The position numbers and the translations under genes are program-made. The notes below the pieces were generated by a model. That model worked only from the letters and a program-made list of their open reading frames with translations, searched no databases and was not told where the DNA came from. Below, in pieces: positions 36,264-45,171 of a DNA stretch of 64,000 bases (its first letter is position 1; each line of letters begins with the position of its first letter). The DNA comes from Pedobacter sp. (GTDB lineage Bacteria > Bacteroidota > Bacteroidia > Sphingobacteriales > Sphingobacteriaceae): the NCBI RefSeq assembly GCF_031119335.1, contig NZ_JAVHXT010000007.1, forward strand, positions 152,762 to 216,761. Reading direction: 5' to 3'.

Positions 36264-37690
36264 TAACTTGCCTTTTTCACTGTTTTAACCCCTTGTCTTG
36301 TCATAGTGCCCCATTTTACTTCGCGAGATGTGAAGTAGTTGAAATATCCCTTTGCAGAGAAAAAAGCCAATAATGGGTGGTAGATGAAGGATTCAACGAA
36401 TATGAGGATCCACAACTTGAAAGTTTCGTAGAGCGTTTTATATTGACGTTGAATAAAATTATCGTATAAAATTACTAATGTTCCTATCGTAATTGCAAAT
36501 GAATATGAATAAAGGAAGATATACATGGCCGCATTCCAATTCACATCACCCTTTAAGATGAGTAAAATGAACCATGCTAAACCAAATATCTCAATAATTG
36601 GTGCTAAAAATTCGTAAAGGAACATGAAAGGAAAAACAACCATGCCTAAACGCCCATAGCGTGGATTAAATAAAATTTTACGATGTACAACAAAGATTTG
36701 GGCCAGACCAGTTGCCCATCTTACACGCTGTCTTGATAAGATTTGAATATTGGGTGGTCCTTCTGTCCAGCAGCAAGAAATAGGAATGTAGTCGATGTGG
36801 TACTTGCGCTTATTATTGATCATGAAGGCCGCCATTTTTGTGGTTAGGTCCATGTCTTCAGCGTGCGACTCGCCGCTATAACCGCCCGAGTTAATGGCAA
36901 TTTCTGTATTGAAAAGCCCCAATCCTCCAGAAATGTTGGGTACACAGTTGACCAATCCCCAACCCATTTTTCCAAATAGATAGGCCCTAAGGTATTCCAG
37001 TTCCTGGAAGCGTGGAATTAATGCTCTTGGCGGTCTAACTCGGGTAATTGTACCATCTTCCACATCACAACTGTTCGACATCCTAAGCGTAGCGCCTACA
37101 GCAATCGTATCTACTTTTGAGTTAAGGATGGGTTTAATCATCCTAAGCATGGTATTTCGGTGTAAGATACAATCTACATCAGTGCATAAAAAGTAAGGAT
37201 ATTGCGAAGCATTGATGCCCGCATTTGAAGCATCAGCCTTGGTTCCACCGTTAACTTTGTCTACGATAGTTAAAATACTGTATTTTGGGTTGGTAGATTT
37301 GAAAATACGCTTGAAAGGTTTGGTTTTAATTCTTTCTACGTAAGCGTAAGGCGTTTCTACCAATTCAAACTCTTCAATTAGCAGCTCTAGGGTTTTGTCT
37401 TTACTACCATCGTTAACAATAATTACTTCAAATAATGGATAATTTAACGTCAAGAGCGATTTTACGTTAACGATGATTGTTTTCTCTTCGTTATATGCTG
37501 GCGCAACAATAGAAATACCAGGTGTAAGTGGTGAATTGAGCAAAAATTTATCGTCTAATTTTGAGCTATACGTTTTGTACCGGATGATATTGATAAAAGA
37601 AAGTACGCCTAATACCGAGTAAGATAGGAACAGCGAAGACGCATAGAAAAAGACGAAATATTCAAATAAACTAAAGGCGGTGGAGTCCAT
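36263..37690 (-). CDS. Processive family 2 glycosyltransferase (polysaccharide synthase)
   Basis: A 475-residue inner-membrane enzyme. An N-terminal helix (about 9-35) precedes the GT-A domain with D94 (VNDGS), the DxD motif D171-V-D173, the acceptor-site ED at 278-279 (HAEDMD) and Q321-R-V-R-W325. Three or four C-terminal helices (about 350-445) follow. These four motifs define processive beta-glycan synthases such as PgaC, BcsA and hyaluronan synthase. No PilZ domain is present, so direct cyclic-di-GMP control through PilZ is not indicated. The donor sugar cannot be read from sequence; the deacetylase in the operon hints at an N-acetylhexosamine. Confidence 0.9.
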   Translation of the reverse strand: MDSTAFSLFEYFVFFYASSLFLSYSVLGVLSFINIIRYKTYSSKLDDKFLLNSPLTPGISIVAPAYNEEKTIIVNVKSLLTLNYPLFEVIIVNDGSKDKTLELLIEEFELVETPYAYVERIKTKPFKRIFKSTNPKYSILTIVDKVNGGTKADASNAGINASQYPYFLCTDVDCILHRNTMLRMIKPILNSKVDTIAVGATLRMSNSCDVEDGTITRVRPPRALIPRFQELEYLRAYLFGKMGWGLVNCVPNISGGLGLFNTEIAINSGGYSGESHAEDMDLTTKMAAFMINNKRKYHIDYIPISCCWTEGPPNIQILSRQRVRWATGLAQIFVVHRKILFNPRYGRLGMVVFPFMFLYEFLAPIIEIFGLAWFILLILKGDVNWNAAMYIFLYSYSFAITIGTLVILYDNFIQRQYKTLYETFKLWILIFVESFIYHPLLAFFSAKGYFNYFTSREVKWGTMTRQGVKTVKKAS

Positions 37691-37716
37691 GTTACGGGTG
37701 GTGACGACTAGCTAAA

Positions 37717-38934
37717 CTATATTGAAAAATTTAAATTGTTGTGATTGTATTGTTCTTCAATTTGGGTAGTTGGTCTTCTCAAATTTTTTCTTGCAGATTT
37801 TAGCCTAGAAGGAATTAGAGGGTTTTTGATATGCTCAATAATTAATCGGTTGAAACCTGTTTCATTGGTGTATAAATTTTCGATGTATATCTTGCCATCG
37901 GTACTGTATTTGTAAATTACTTCTGCAATCAATTTTTTGGTGTCCAGATTGTTCGCTCCAGTGTAAATAGACTTTAAAAAGTCCAAAGAATTGCCAGAGT
38001 TGATAGATAGAATAGCTTCGATGATGGCATTTTGGCAAATTACTGGTTGGTGATAATAAATTGTTTTTAGCTTGTCTTCTACCTCGAATACTCGCATTTC
38101 ACCTAGTGCAATAATCGCTTCCTTTCTAATTTCGTGATCTTCGGTATCGATAAGGTTGATCAATGAAGGCACAGAAATACTTTGGTTGAAATAGGCTACC
38201 GCTTTGATAATAAATGATAGTTGCGAATTGTTTTTTGAGTAGAGAATCCACTTGCTAAAATTAGGTAAGTTATGTTTATGGTGAGCTTCTAGCTGCTCTA
38301 ACAAGTTAATTTGATCCCAAAAATTAAGATTGTTGTCTTGCTGATCAAAGAATTTAAAAGGATCGTGGTTACTGATAGCTAGATAAGAGCTTCTAGACTC
38401 CTTTCTAAGGAATGGGTTTTTACTGTAGGTATGGGGTAAAATAGAAGAATCAGGTACTGTCAAATCCAATATCGATAAAGATTGAAAAGTTCTCAAGCGT
38501 TCTCTAGTATTAGAAAAATCTAGCTTTTTAATCAAATATTCCTCGATTTTAAGTCCTTTAATGATGTTGCGATAATTCTTATTTTCGATGATACCTGCGT
38601 CAGTTTTAATGAGATCTTCGACAGCGGTAATCAACGGGGCGTATGTCTTATTGTTGAGCTTTCCTATTTCCTCTGTGTAATCGTTTAGGATGTTTTCGCT
38701 AATCAAAATTTCTTCGTTTGCCAGCCTTTCTGTCACAAATTTTCTCTGCAATGGATACAGCTCTTCTTCAATTTTTTCTTCTTTGTCTTTTCTTCCGCGA
38801 ATTAAATAGATAGATGCCACAAAAGTAATAGCAGTAATGCTGTTAAAAAAGATAAAATACAACGCCACCTGGAGTACAAAGGGATACGATGAAATTAGCT
38901 CTAAATATTGTTGGATAGCATTGATCAACGACAT
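37717..38934 (-). CDS. Membrane-anchored HEAT-repeat protein
   Basis: A 405-residue protein. One membrane helix (about 19-43) is followed by a basic/acidic linker (RGRKDKEEKIEEELYP) and an all-helical cytosolic part. HEAT motifs are visible at about 250-310 (HEIRKEAIIALGEMRVFEVEDKLKTIYY) with more divergent helices before and after. It is the first gene of the polysaccharide locus, 26 bases upstream of the glycosyltransferase. It may be a scaffold or co-polymerase that docks on the synthase, a position filled by PgaD-like small subunits in other systems (inference). No enzyme motif is present. Confidence 0.8.
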   Translation of the reverse strand: MSLINAIQQYLELISSYPFVLQVALYFIFFNSITAITFVASIYLIRGRKDKEEKIEEELYPLQRKFVTERLANEEILISENILNDYTEEIGKLNNKTYAPLITAVEDLIKTDAGIIENKNYRNIIKGLKIEEYLIKKLDFSNTRERLRTFQSLSILDLTVPDSSILPHTYSKNPFLRKESRSSYLAISNHDPFKFFDQQDNNLNFWDQINLLEQLEAHHKHNLPNFSKWILYSKNNSQLSFIIKAVAYFNQSISVPSLINLIDTEDHEIRKEAIIALGEMRVFEVEDKLKTIYYHQPVICQNAIIEAILSINSGNSLDFLKSIYTGANNLDTKKLIAEVIYKYSTDGKIYIENLYTNETGFNRLIIEHIKNPLIPSRLKSARKNLRRPTTQIEEQYNHNNLNFSI

Positions 38935-39173
38935 CTGATTCAGTTAAAATTTCTTTCTATTTGGCAAAGACAGAGCCAAAAGGAGTAATTGTACCTTTAA
39001 TCGGGGGTTTTTACCTGCTTAATAGCTAGTTTTAGTTGAAAACTGAACTTTTTTGGCATCTAATGGGGCTAAATGAGCTTTTTGCGAGTGAACATGAATG
39101 CCCTATGTGGGGAAAAGCATTCCCAAAAGTGCTAAATCTGTAGGTTGTGAAAAGTTTGGCGTGAGTTTAAAAT

Positions 39174-39205
39174 AAAACGTCCCGACGTTTAAGTCGGGAC
39201 GTTTT
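39174..39205. terminator. Free-standing bidirectional terminator hairpin
   Basis: A perfect 13-bp stem (AAAACGTCCCGAC and its complement) with a six-base loop and T runs on both sides. It sits between two divergent gene starts, with no annotated gene ending here. It therefore probably terminates an unannotated short transcript, either from the right (minus strand, covering the 39340-39491 element) or from the left. Confidence 0.85.
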
Positions 39206-39339
39206 TCCCAAAAAATTAACAATTTTTACAAAACTTAAAATAAGATCTGTAATGCTTTTAAAAGATTTAATATGTTTAACCTTTCATAGGTACAAGGTAG
39301 CGATTATTTATTAAAGAATCAAATCGATTATGTAATTTG

Positions 39340-39491
39340 AGAAACTGTTTAAATTTCGATGAAAATAAATACTTAGACGGGTGGGGACACCCCTCCATGG
39401 CGACCCGCTAGAGTTTGGTGTCCTTGAACTTGTTCCGATTTATCGAAAAACTCAACCGGTCAAATATTTATTCCATTTTTAAACAGTTTCT
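39340..39491. ncRNA. Candidate structured RNA or small mobile element with 14-bp terminal inverted repeats
   Basis: AGAAACTGTTTAAA at 39340-39353 pairs perfectly with 39478-39491, enclosing about 124 bases. Inside are CGGGT 39378-39382 with ACCCG 39403-39407, GAGTTT 39411-39416 with AAACTC 39448-39453, a GAAC/GTTC mini-hairpin at 39426-39435, and CGA/TCG at 39436-39445. GGACACC at 39385-39391 is complementary to GGTGTCC at 39417-39423, crossing the CGGGT stem, so a pseudoknot or a switch between folds is possible. The interior is much richer in G+C than the surrounding sequence. It matches no RNA family I can name; strand and function are unknown, and a MITE-like origin is an alternative. Confidence 0.5.
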
Positions 39492-39568
39492 GAAGTTTAA
39501 GTCTACTAAAATACTCGTTAAAATCCATTTTTATTTTTGTAACAAGAAAATATAACTTATTTTTCGGG

Positions 39569-42151
39569 ATGCAATTAAATCAACCCAGCCAACGCGAATA
39601 CTATTTCAATAACGAGGTTATTTCTCGTTTCGAATTGTACAACAGTTTGTTTCTAACGCTTCCGTTTTATAAAATTAAAGATACAGGTACACTTTTGCCT
39701 CTTTTTTTTAAGAGCTGTGAAGAAGGTATTAAGAACCACGAGAAGCCGAGCGAACTAATTGAAAAGTTTTTCGAAAAATATGTTCACGATAAGGACGAAA
39801 ACAGTGTGGTGGACCTTTTGTTCAGATTTATTCAATATATCGAACGTCAGGTGGTATTATTTGACGCTGTCGAGGACGCCTCGTTTACCAAATTGAACAC
39901 GAGTGATGAGCAAAGTTCTTTAAGGGCGTTATTCCTTAAAGCAAATGATGATGCTAATTTGCATGAAAAAATCGACAAGCTAATAGAGGAATTCTCTTTG
40001 AGATTAGTGCTAACAGCGCATCCAACGCAGTTTTACCCAGGTCCGGTTTTGGGTATAATTAACGATTTAACTGCGGCAATTAAAACCAACGATTTCACTA
40101 CGATTAACCAATTATTGCAGCAATTGGGTAAAACACCTTTCTTCAATAAAAAATCACCGACACCTGTAGATGAGGCTTTAAGCTTAGCTTGGTACTTAGA
40201 AAATGTATTCTATTTTGCTGCCGCTAATATCCAAACCGGATTGAACCAGTTATTAAGTGAGTACCACATAGACCCTAAGAAAGTAATCGAACTAGGTTTT
40301 TGGCCAGGTGGCGATAGGGATGGAAATCCTAACGTGAAAGCGCAAACCACTTTGGAAGTTTCTAAGATGTTGCGCCAAATTTTGTTCAGATGTTACTATC
40401 GTGATTTTAGAAATATCAAAAGACGTATCACTTTTAGAGGGGTGGAAGATAGCATCAATTTGCTACAAGAAGTATTTTATGAAAATGCATTTAACAAGTC
40501 TGTAGAAGAGAAAGATATCGCAGATTATATCATCAAAAACTTAAATGATATTGTTGATACTTTGAATAAAGACCATGATGGTTTATTTGTTAGCATTGTA
40601 CAAGATCTTTTAAGGAAAGTAGAACTTTATCGTTGTCATTTCGCTTCATTAGATATCAGACAAGATAGCCGAGTTTTAAGAAGTGTGCATCAATATTGTA
40701 GGAGCCAAAAACCAATTAATTCATTGTATAGTGAAAACTATGATGAATTGTCGGAAGGGGAAAAACTTAAAGCAATTTCATTTAGAACGGCAAAAATCAT
40801 TTATACTGACGAGCAAGATAATTTGATTAAAGATGCTTTGCAGACGATATCTGAGATTAAGGATATCCAACAAAAAAATGGAGAAGAGGCTTGTCACCGT
40901 TTTATTATCAGTAACTGCCAGCAAGCAAGTGATATTTTGCAATTAATGGAGCTTTTCCTTTGGAATGGTTGGGAAGCGGAAGATTTAACCATCGATTTTG
41001 TGCCTTTATTCGAGACCGTTAATGATTTAACTGGTGCTGGCGAAATTATGGAGAAGTTGTACACGCATCCGTTCTACAAAAAGCATTTAGCTTTAAGGGG
41101 CGGAAAACAGCATATCATGTTAGGTTTTTCTGACAGTACTAAAGATGGTGGTTATTTAATGGCCAATTGGTCGATATTTACCGCAAAAGTGGCATTAACC
41201 AAAGTTGCGGAAGAACACAACATTCAGTTGGCATTTTTTGATGGCAGGGGTGGTCCACCTGCTCGTGGAGGCGGTAAAACACATCGTTTCTATGCTTCAA
41301 TGGGTAAGGAAATTGCCAATAAAAATATTCAGTTAACGGTTCAGGGGCAAACCATCAGTTCTCAATATGGTTCTGTGGATAGTGCTGCGTTTAACATTGA
41401 ACAGTTAATTAACGCAGGTATTTCTTCCGGTGTTAAAGGCAGACATAATGTTTTATTGGATAAGGAGAATTTCGATATCCTTAACAAAATGGCGAAGGAT
41501 AGTTATGATGCTTATATCGATTTGCGTAACGACCCATTGTTCTTAGAATATTTAGAAAAATTATCGCCGTTAAGTTTGCTTTCTAAAATTACAATTAGCA
41601 GTAGACCAGTTAAAAGAAATGCTGGAACTAAATTAAAGCTTGATGATTTGCGAGCCATTGGTTTTGTAACTTCGTGGAGCCAATTGAAGCAGAATGTACC
41701 TGGTTTTTACGGAGTTGGTACAGCTTTGAAAACGCAAGAAGATTTGGGCAATTGGGAGCAAGTACAAAAGACCTATCATCAATCGGGTTATTTTAAAACG
41801 ATTGTAGATAACTGTATCATGTCTATGAGTAAGTCTGATTTCGAGATTACTGCTTACTTAGCTAACGATAAACAGTTCGGTTCGTTTTGGAAACAATTAC
41901 ATGATGAGTTCGAACTTTCTAAATCAATGTTGTTAAAGTTGACTGGTCACGAAACTTTGATGGAAAACTATCCAGTAGAGAAGAAATCTATCGCTGTGCG
42001 TGAGAAAATCATTTTGCCTTTAGTATTAATTCAACATTTTGCTTTAGATAAGTTGCAAAGTGAGTTAACTAAGGAGAAACAACAAGCTTACGAGAAATTA
42101 GCCATTAGAACAGTTTACGGTATTGTAAACGCTGGTAGAAACTTGGCTTAA
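39569..42151 (+). CDS. ppc: Phosphoenolpyruvate carboxylase
   Basis: A cytosolic enzyme of 860 residues that carboxylates phosphoenolpyruvate with bicarbonate to oxaloacetate, replenishing the TCA cycle. Landmarks are the catalytic H151 in LTAHPTQFYPGPV, GFWPGGDRDGNPNVK (about 245-260), LGFSDSTKDGGYLMANW, the glycine-rich FFDGRGGPPARGGG loop, and a C-terminus ending IVNAGRNLA, close to the usual NTG terminus. It is somewhat shorter than the E. coli enzyme (883 residues). The gene is monocistronic with its own leader. Confidence 0.95.
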   Translation: MQLNQPSQREYYFNNEVISRFELYNSLFLTLPFYKIKDTGTLLPLFFKSCEEGIKNHEKPSELIEKFFEKYVHDKDENSVVDLLFRFIQYIERQVVLFDAVEDASFTKLNTSDEQSSLRALFLKANDDANLHEKIDKLIEEFSLRLVLTAHPTQFYPGPVLGIINDLTAAIKTNDFTTINQLLQQLGKTPFFNKKSPTPVDEALSLAWYLENVFYFAAANIQTGLNQLLSEYHIDPKKVIELGFWPGGDRDGNPNVKAQTTLEVSKMLRQILFRCYYRDFRNIKRRITFRGVEDSINLLQEVFYENAFNKSVEEKDIADYIIKNLNDIVDTLNKDHDGLFVSIVQDLLRKVELYRCHFASLDIRQDSRVLRSVHQYCRSQKPINSLYSENYDELSEGEKLKAISFRTAKIIYTDEQDNLIKDALQTISEIKDIQQKNGEEACHRFIISNCQQASDILQLMELFLWNGWEAEDLTIDFVPLFETVNDLTGAGEIMEKLYTHPFYKKHLALRGGKQHIMLGFSDSTKDGGYLMANWSIFTAKVALTKVAEEHNIQLAFFDGRGGPPARGGGKTHRFYASMGKEIANKNIQLTVQGQTISSQYGSVDSAAFNIEQLINAGISSGVKGRHNVLLDKENFDILNKMAKDSYDAYIDLRNDPLFLEYLEKLSPLSLLSKITISSRPVKRNAGTKLKLDDLRAIGFVTSWSQLKQNVPGFYGVGTALKTQEDLGNWEQVQKTYHQSGYFKTIVDNCIMSMSKSDFEITAYLANDKQFGSFWKQLHDEFELSKSMLLKLTGHETLMENYPVEKKSIAVREKIILPLVLIQHFALDKLQSELTKEKQQAYEKLAIRTVYGIVNAGRNLA

Positions 42152-42220
42152 CCACTACGTCATTTCGACGAAGTATGAGGAGAAATCTGTTAGTTAACTC
42201 ATTCATGCTGTCGATTTTCT

Positions 42221-42288
42221 CGCAGATTTAATAGATTTGTACGCAGATTTTCGCAGATATAGTTTCAGCGAAAATCTGTGTTTTTTTA
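42221..42288. repeat. CGCAGATTT repeat and hairpin after ppc
   Basis: Three copies of a CGCAGAT(TT) unit in a row, the last part pairing CAGATTTTCGC at 42244-42254 with GCGAAAATCTG at 42268-42278, followed by a run of seven T. This combines a repeat known between Bacteroidota genes with a plausible terminator for ppc. Confidence 0.7.
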
Positions 42289-42347
42289 TCCGCGGCATCA
42301 GCGGGTATTTAATCATTTCGTGAATTACTCATTTACTAATTCAAATT

Positions 42348-42803
42348 ATGTCAACGCCAATATTAACCTGGACTTACAAATCATTTGCAGAACTTTCAAA
42401 AGAGGAACTTTATACCATTTTGAAATTAAGAAGTGAGGTTTTCGTAGTAGAGCAACATTGTAACTATCAAGACGTAGATGGCAAAGATTTAAAATGCCAC
42501 CATTTAATGGCTTGGGATGGCGATAATTTAGCTGCCTACACAAGAATAGTTCCGCCGGGAGTTTCATTCGTAGAAGCGAGCATTGGCCGTGTTTTGAGCA
42601 ATTCTAGGTATAGAGGCATTGGCGCAGGTATTACCTTAATGGAAAAGAGTATCGAAAAAGTTTACGAAACCCATGGCAAGCGCCCAATCCGGATTGGAGC
42701 GCAGTTGTATTTAAAGAAATTTTATGAAGGCTTTGGCTTTGTAAAAGATAGCGAGGAGTATCTGGAAGATGATATTCCACATATTGAAATGATACTCGCG
42801 TAA
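42348..42803 (+). CDS. GNAT acetyltransferase, ElaA-like
   Basis: A 151-residue cytosolic GNAT protein. ElaA-type features are WTYKSFAELSKEELYTILKLRSEVFVVEQHCNYQDVDGKDL, AAYTRIVPPG, the acetyl-CoA loop in VLSNSRYRGIGAGITLME, and LYLKKFYEGFGFV near the end. The physiological acceptor of ElaA is not known. It is transcribed alone after a repeat-bearing gap; an antisense frame over the same bases is a shadow. Confidence 0.9.
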   Translation: MSTPILTWTYKSFAELSKEELYTILKLRSEVFVVEQHCNYQDVDGKDLKCHHLMAWDGDNLAAYTRIVPPGVSFVEASIGRVLSNSRYRGIGAGITLMEKSIEKVYETHGKRPIRIGAQLYLKKFYEGFGFVKDSEEYLEDDIPHIEMILA

Positions 42804-42880
42804 GGTTTTCAAACAATTAAGAAATGAAGCTTAGTTAAGAAATTGACTAGGCTTTTTTGTTGTAGTTCCGTGTTGATGTT

Positions 42881-42981
42881 CGTCATTGCGAACTGAAGCG
42901 TAAGGATTTTGAGAGGGGGTGAAGCAATCTTTATCGTCGGTGCCAAATGCATGAAAGATTGCTTCGTGCCTCGCAACGACG
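42881..42981. repeat. Imperfect copy of the CGTCATTGCGAGG palindrome
   Basis: The left arm starts CGTCATTGCG at 42881 but is broken by about 30 unrelated bases before GAAGCAATCTT resumes at 42921. The right arm at 42955-42981 is nearly intact with one change (CAACGACG for CAATGACG). It shows the element decaying in place between the GNAT gene and aspS. Confidence 0.8.
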
Positions 42982-43025
42982 AGCCTAACTTAATCCTTCC
43001 TAACTCCTTAATGTTTATAAAACAA

Positions 43026-43047
43026 AGCCCCGACGTAAATCGAGGCT
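43026..43047 (-). terminator. Probable aspS terminator
   Basis: An eight-base stem with one mismatch (AGCCCCGA against TCGAGGCT) and a six-base loop, followed on the minus strand by CTTTGTTTTA, 46 bases beyond the aspS stop. Confidence 0.6.
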
Positions 43048-43093
43048 CCTGTTTTTATGCTTTGTTGAGCTGTTAACTGAAAACTGCTAATTG

Positions 43094-44842
43094 CTAACCA
43101 ACCGCACTAATCTTCAATTCCTTCAACTGCTTATCATCAATGGTGCTAGGGCTATCAATCATTACATCTCTGCCCGAGTTATTTTTAGGGAAAGCAATCA
43201 CGTCTCTAATCGTATCTAAGCCAGCAAATAATGATACCAACCTATCAAAACCGAAGGCCAAACCACCATGCGGCGGAGCGCCATATTCAAAGGCATCTAA
43301 TAAGAAACCGAATTGTTTTTGAGCCTCTTCATCGCTGAAGCCTAAATGCTTAAACATTAAAGCTTGTGTTTCTTTATCGTGGATACGGATAGAACCACCA
43401 CCAATTTCAGTGCCGTTCAATACCATATCGTAAGCATTTGCTCTCACTTCTCCAGGTTTGGTATCTAGCAATGCAATATCCTCTGGTTTCGGCGAAGTAA
43501 ACGGATGGTGCATGGCATGATAACGCTCACTTTCCTCATCCCATTCTAAAAGCGGGAAATCTAATACCCAAAGTGCCGAGAACTTATTTTTATCGCGTAA
43601 TCCTAAACGAGAACCCATTTCTAAACGCAACTCGTTCATTTGCTTTTGCACTTTCTCTTTTACTGCACCCGCTAAAACTAATACTAAATCGCCTGGCTCA
43701 GTTTGCAACGCTGCCGACCATTTTTTCAATTCATCCTCGTTATAAAACTTATCTACCGATGATTTTAGCGAACCATCTTCGTTGTGACGTAGGTAAATTA
43801 AACCAGTAGCTCCAATTTGCGGACGCTTCACGAAATCAGTCAGTTCATCTAACTGCTTACGAGTATAATGCGCACAACCCTTAGCGTTAATACCCACCAC
43901 TAATTCTGCGTTATCAAAAACTGCAAAATCCTTACCTTTTACAATATCGTTTAGCTCTACAAAAAGCATTTCGAAACGAGTATCTGGCTTATCAGAACCA
44001 TATAAACGCATCGCATCGCTGTATTGCATACGAGGTACTTCTGGTAAATCAATACCCTTAATTTCTTTGAACAAAGTTCTAATTAGGCCCTCAAAAGTGT
44101 TCAAGATATCCTCTTGCTCCACAAACGACATCTCGCAGTCAATTTGCGTAAACTCAGGCTGTCTATCTGCACGTAAATCCTCGTCTCTAAAGCACTTCAC
44201 AATTTGGAAATACCTGTCGAAACCAGAAACCATCAATAACTGCTTAAAGGTTTGTGGTGATTGCGGCAAAGCATAAAACTCGCCAGCATTCATACGACTA
44301 GGCACCACAAAATCGCGGGCACCTTCTGGCGTAGATTTAATCAACACAGGCGTTTCTACCTCAATAAAATCCAATCCATCTAAATACCTACGTACCGATT
44401 GTGCCATTCTGTGACGCAAAACCATGTTATTACGCACCGGGTTACGGCGCAAATCCAAGTAACGATATTTCATGCGCAAATCGTCGCCACCATCGGTTTC
44501 ATCCGCAATTAGAAAAGGAGGTAATTTAGCAGCATTCAAAATTTCTAAGGTAGTAACCTTAATTTCGATATCTCCAGTCGGGATGTCTTTATTTTTATTG
44601 GTGCGCTCAACCACTAAACCGCTCACTTTAATCACAAATTCGCGACCAAGTTCACGGGCTTGCTGGCACAAATCGGCATTATCGTTCATGTTAAATACCA
44701 ATTGGGTAATACCATAACGATCGCGGATATCGATAAAAGTCATTCCGCCCAAATCCCTAGAGTTCTGCATCCAGCCGCACAAAGTGACATTTTCGCCTAA
44801 ATTTTCAAGGCTCAAAGCACCGCAAGTAGTTGTTCTTAACAT
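43094..44842 (-). CDS. aspS: Aspartate--tRNA ligase
   Basis: A 582-residue class IIb aminoacyl-tRNA synthetase that charges tRNA-Asp. The N-terminal OB-fold starts [26 protein letters not shown]. The class II motifs are visible ([49 protein letters not shown]), plus the [11 protein letters not shown] segment and the bacterial GAD insertion domain (about 290-420). Whether it discriminates tRNA-Asp or also charges tRNA-Asn cannot be settled here. It is transcribed alone. Confidence 0.97.
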   Translation of the reverse strand: MLRTTTCGALSLENLGENVTLCGWMQNSRDLGGMTFIDIRDRYGITQLVFNMNDNADLCQQARELGREFVIKVSGLVVERTNKNKDIPTGDIEIKVTTLEILNAAKLPPFLIADETDGGDDLRMKYRYLDLRRNPVRNNMVLRHRMAQSVRRYLDGLDFIEVETPVLIKSTPEGARDFVVPSRMNAGEFYALPQSPQTFKQLLMVSGFDRYFQIVKCFRDEDLRADRQPEFTQIDCEMSFVEQEDILNTFEGLIRTLFKEIKGIDLPEVPRMQYSDAMRLYGSDKPDTRFEMLFVELNDIVKGKDFAVFDNAELVVGINAKGCAHYTRKQLDELTDFVKRPQIGATGLIYLRHNEDGSLKSSVDKFYNEDELKKWSAALQTEPGDLVLVLAGAVKEKVQKQMNELRLEMGSRLGLRDKNKFSALWVLDFPLLEWDEESERYHAMHHPFTSPKPEDIALLDTKPGEVRANAYDMVLNGTEIGGGSIRIHDKETQALMFKHLGFSDEEAQKQFGFLLDAFEYGAPPHGGLAFGFDRLVSLFAGLDTIRDVIAFPKNNSGRDVMIDSPSTIDDKQLKELKISAVG

Positions 44843-45171
44843 TTTTGTAATCGAATTTTGAGCCGCAAAGATAACAAATAGTCCCGATAGTTATCGGCAT
44901 ACGATTTTCCTTTTGGGTTTAACCTACAACTAGTTCGAATAGTTGATTTTTAGAAGAGCAATACCTGTTTTTCAATTAATGTCCGTCCTGCTGTACGCTA
45001 CAACTCCTCGGATGCGCTGCACTTGCCTGCGGGGTTTCCGCTGCCATCAGGTCTAGTTAAAGAAAGTTCTGCATAGCAACATCGCTTATTTGGCGGTCTG
45101 CTTACTGTGTTCGTTTTAATTTAGTTTGTGCCTTGGCTATAAAACCGCTCCGCAATATTGTTGATGTACTT
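44843..45171. other. Gene-free stretch with a Pedobacter-type repeat
   Basis: No supported gene. The segment at about 44979-45056 (CCTGCTGTACGCTACAACTC ... GGGTTTCCGCTGCCATCAGG) looks like an intergenic repeat that I associate with Flavobacteriia/Sphingobacteriia genomes; this is from memory. The aspS leader lies at the left end; nothing else is apparent. Confidence 0.55.

Larger units (their letters stand above)
38935..39568. other. 634-base gene-free region upstream of the polysaccharide locus and ppc
   Basis: No credible open reading frame on either strand. From left to right it holds the leader of the HEAT gene (minus strand), a small hairpin with GAATGC at 39096-39101 pairing with GCATTC at 39117-39122, a strong terminator-like hairpin at 39174-39205, a structured 152-base element at 39340-39491, and the leader of ppc. 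Just before ppc, TTTG at 39536-39539 and TATTTTTC at 39558-39565 with 18 bases between resemble the Bacteroidota promoter pattern, but they lie so close to the ATG that this is doubtful. Two divergent genes alone do not explain this much structure. Confidence 0.75.

Noticed and set aside
39340..39491. Hammerhead or twister ribozyme in the structured element
   Set aside because: The conserved hammerhead core (CTGATGA with GAAA) is absent and I could not fit the twister core, so no ribozyme class is claimed.
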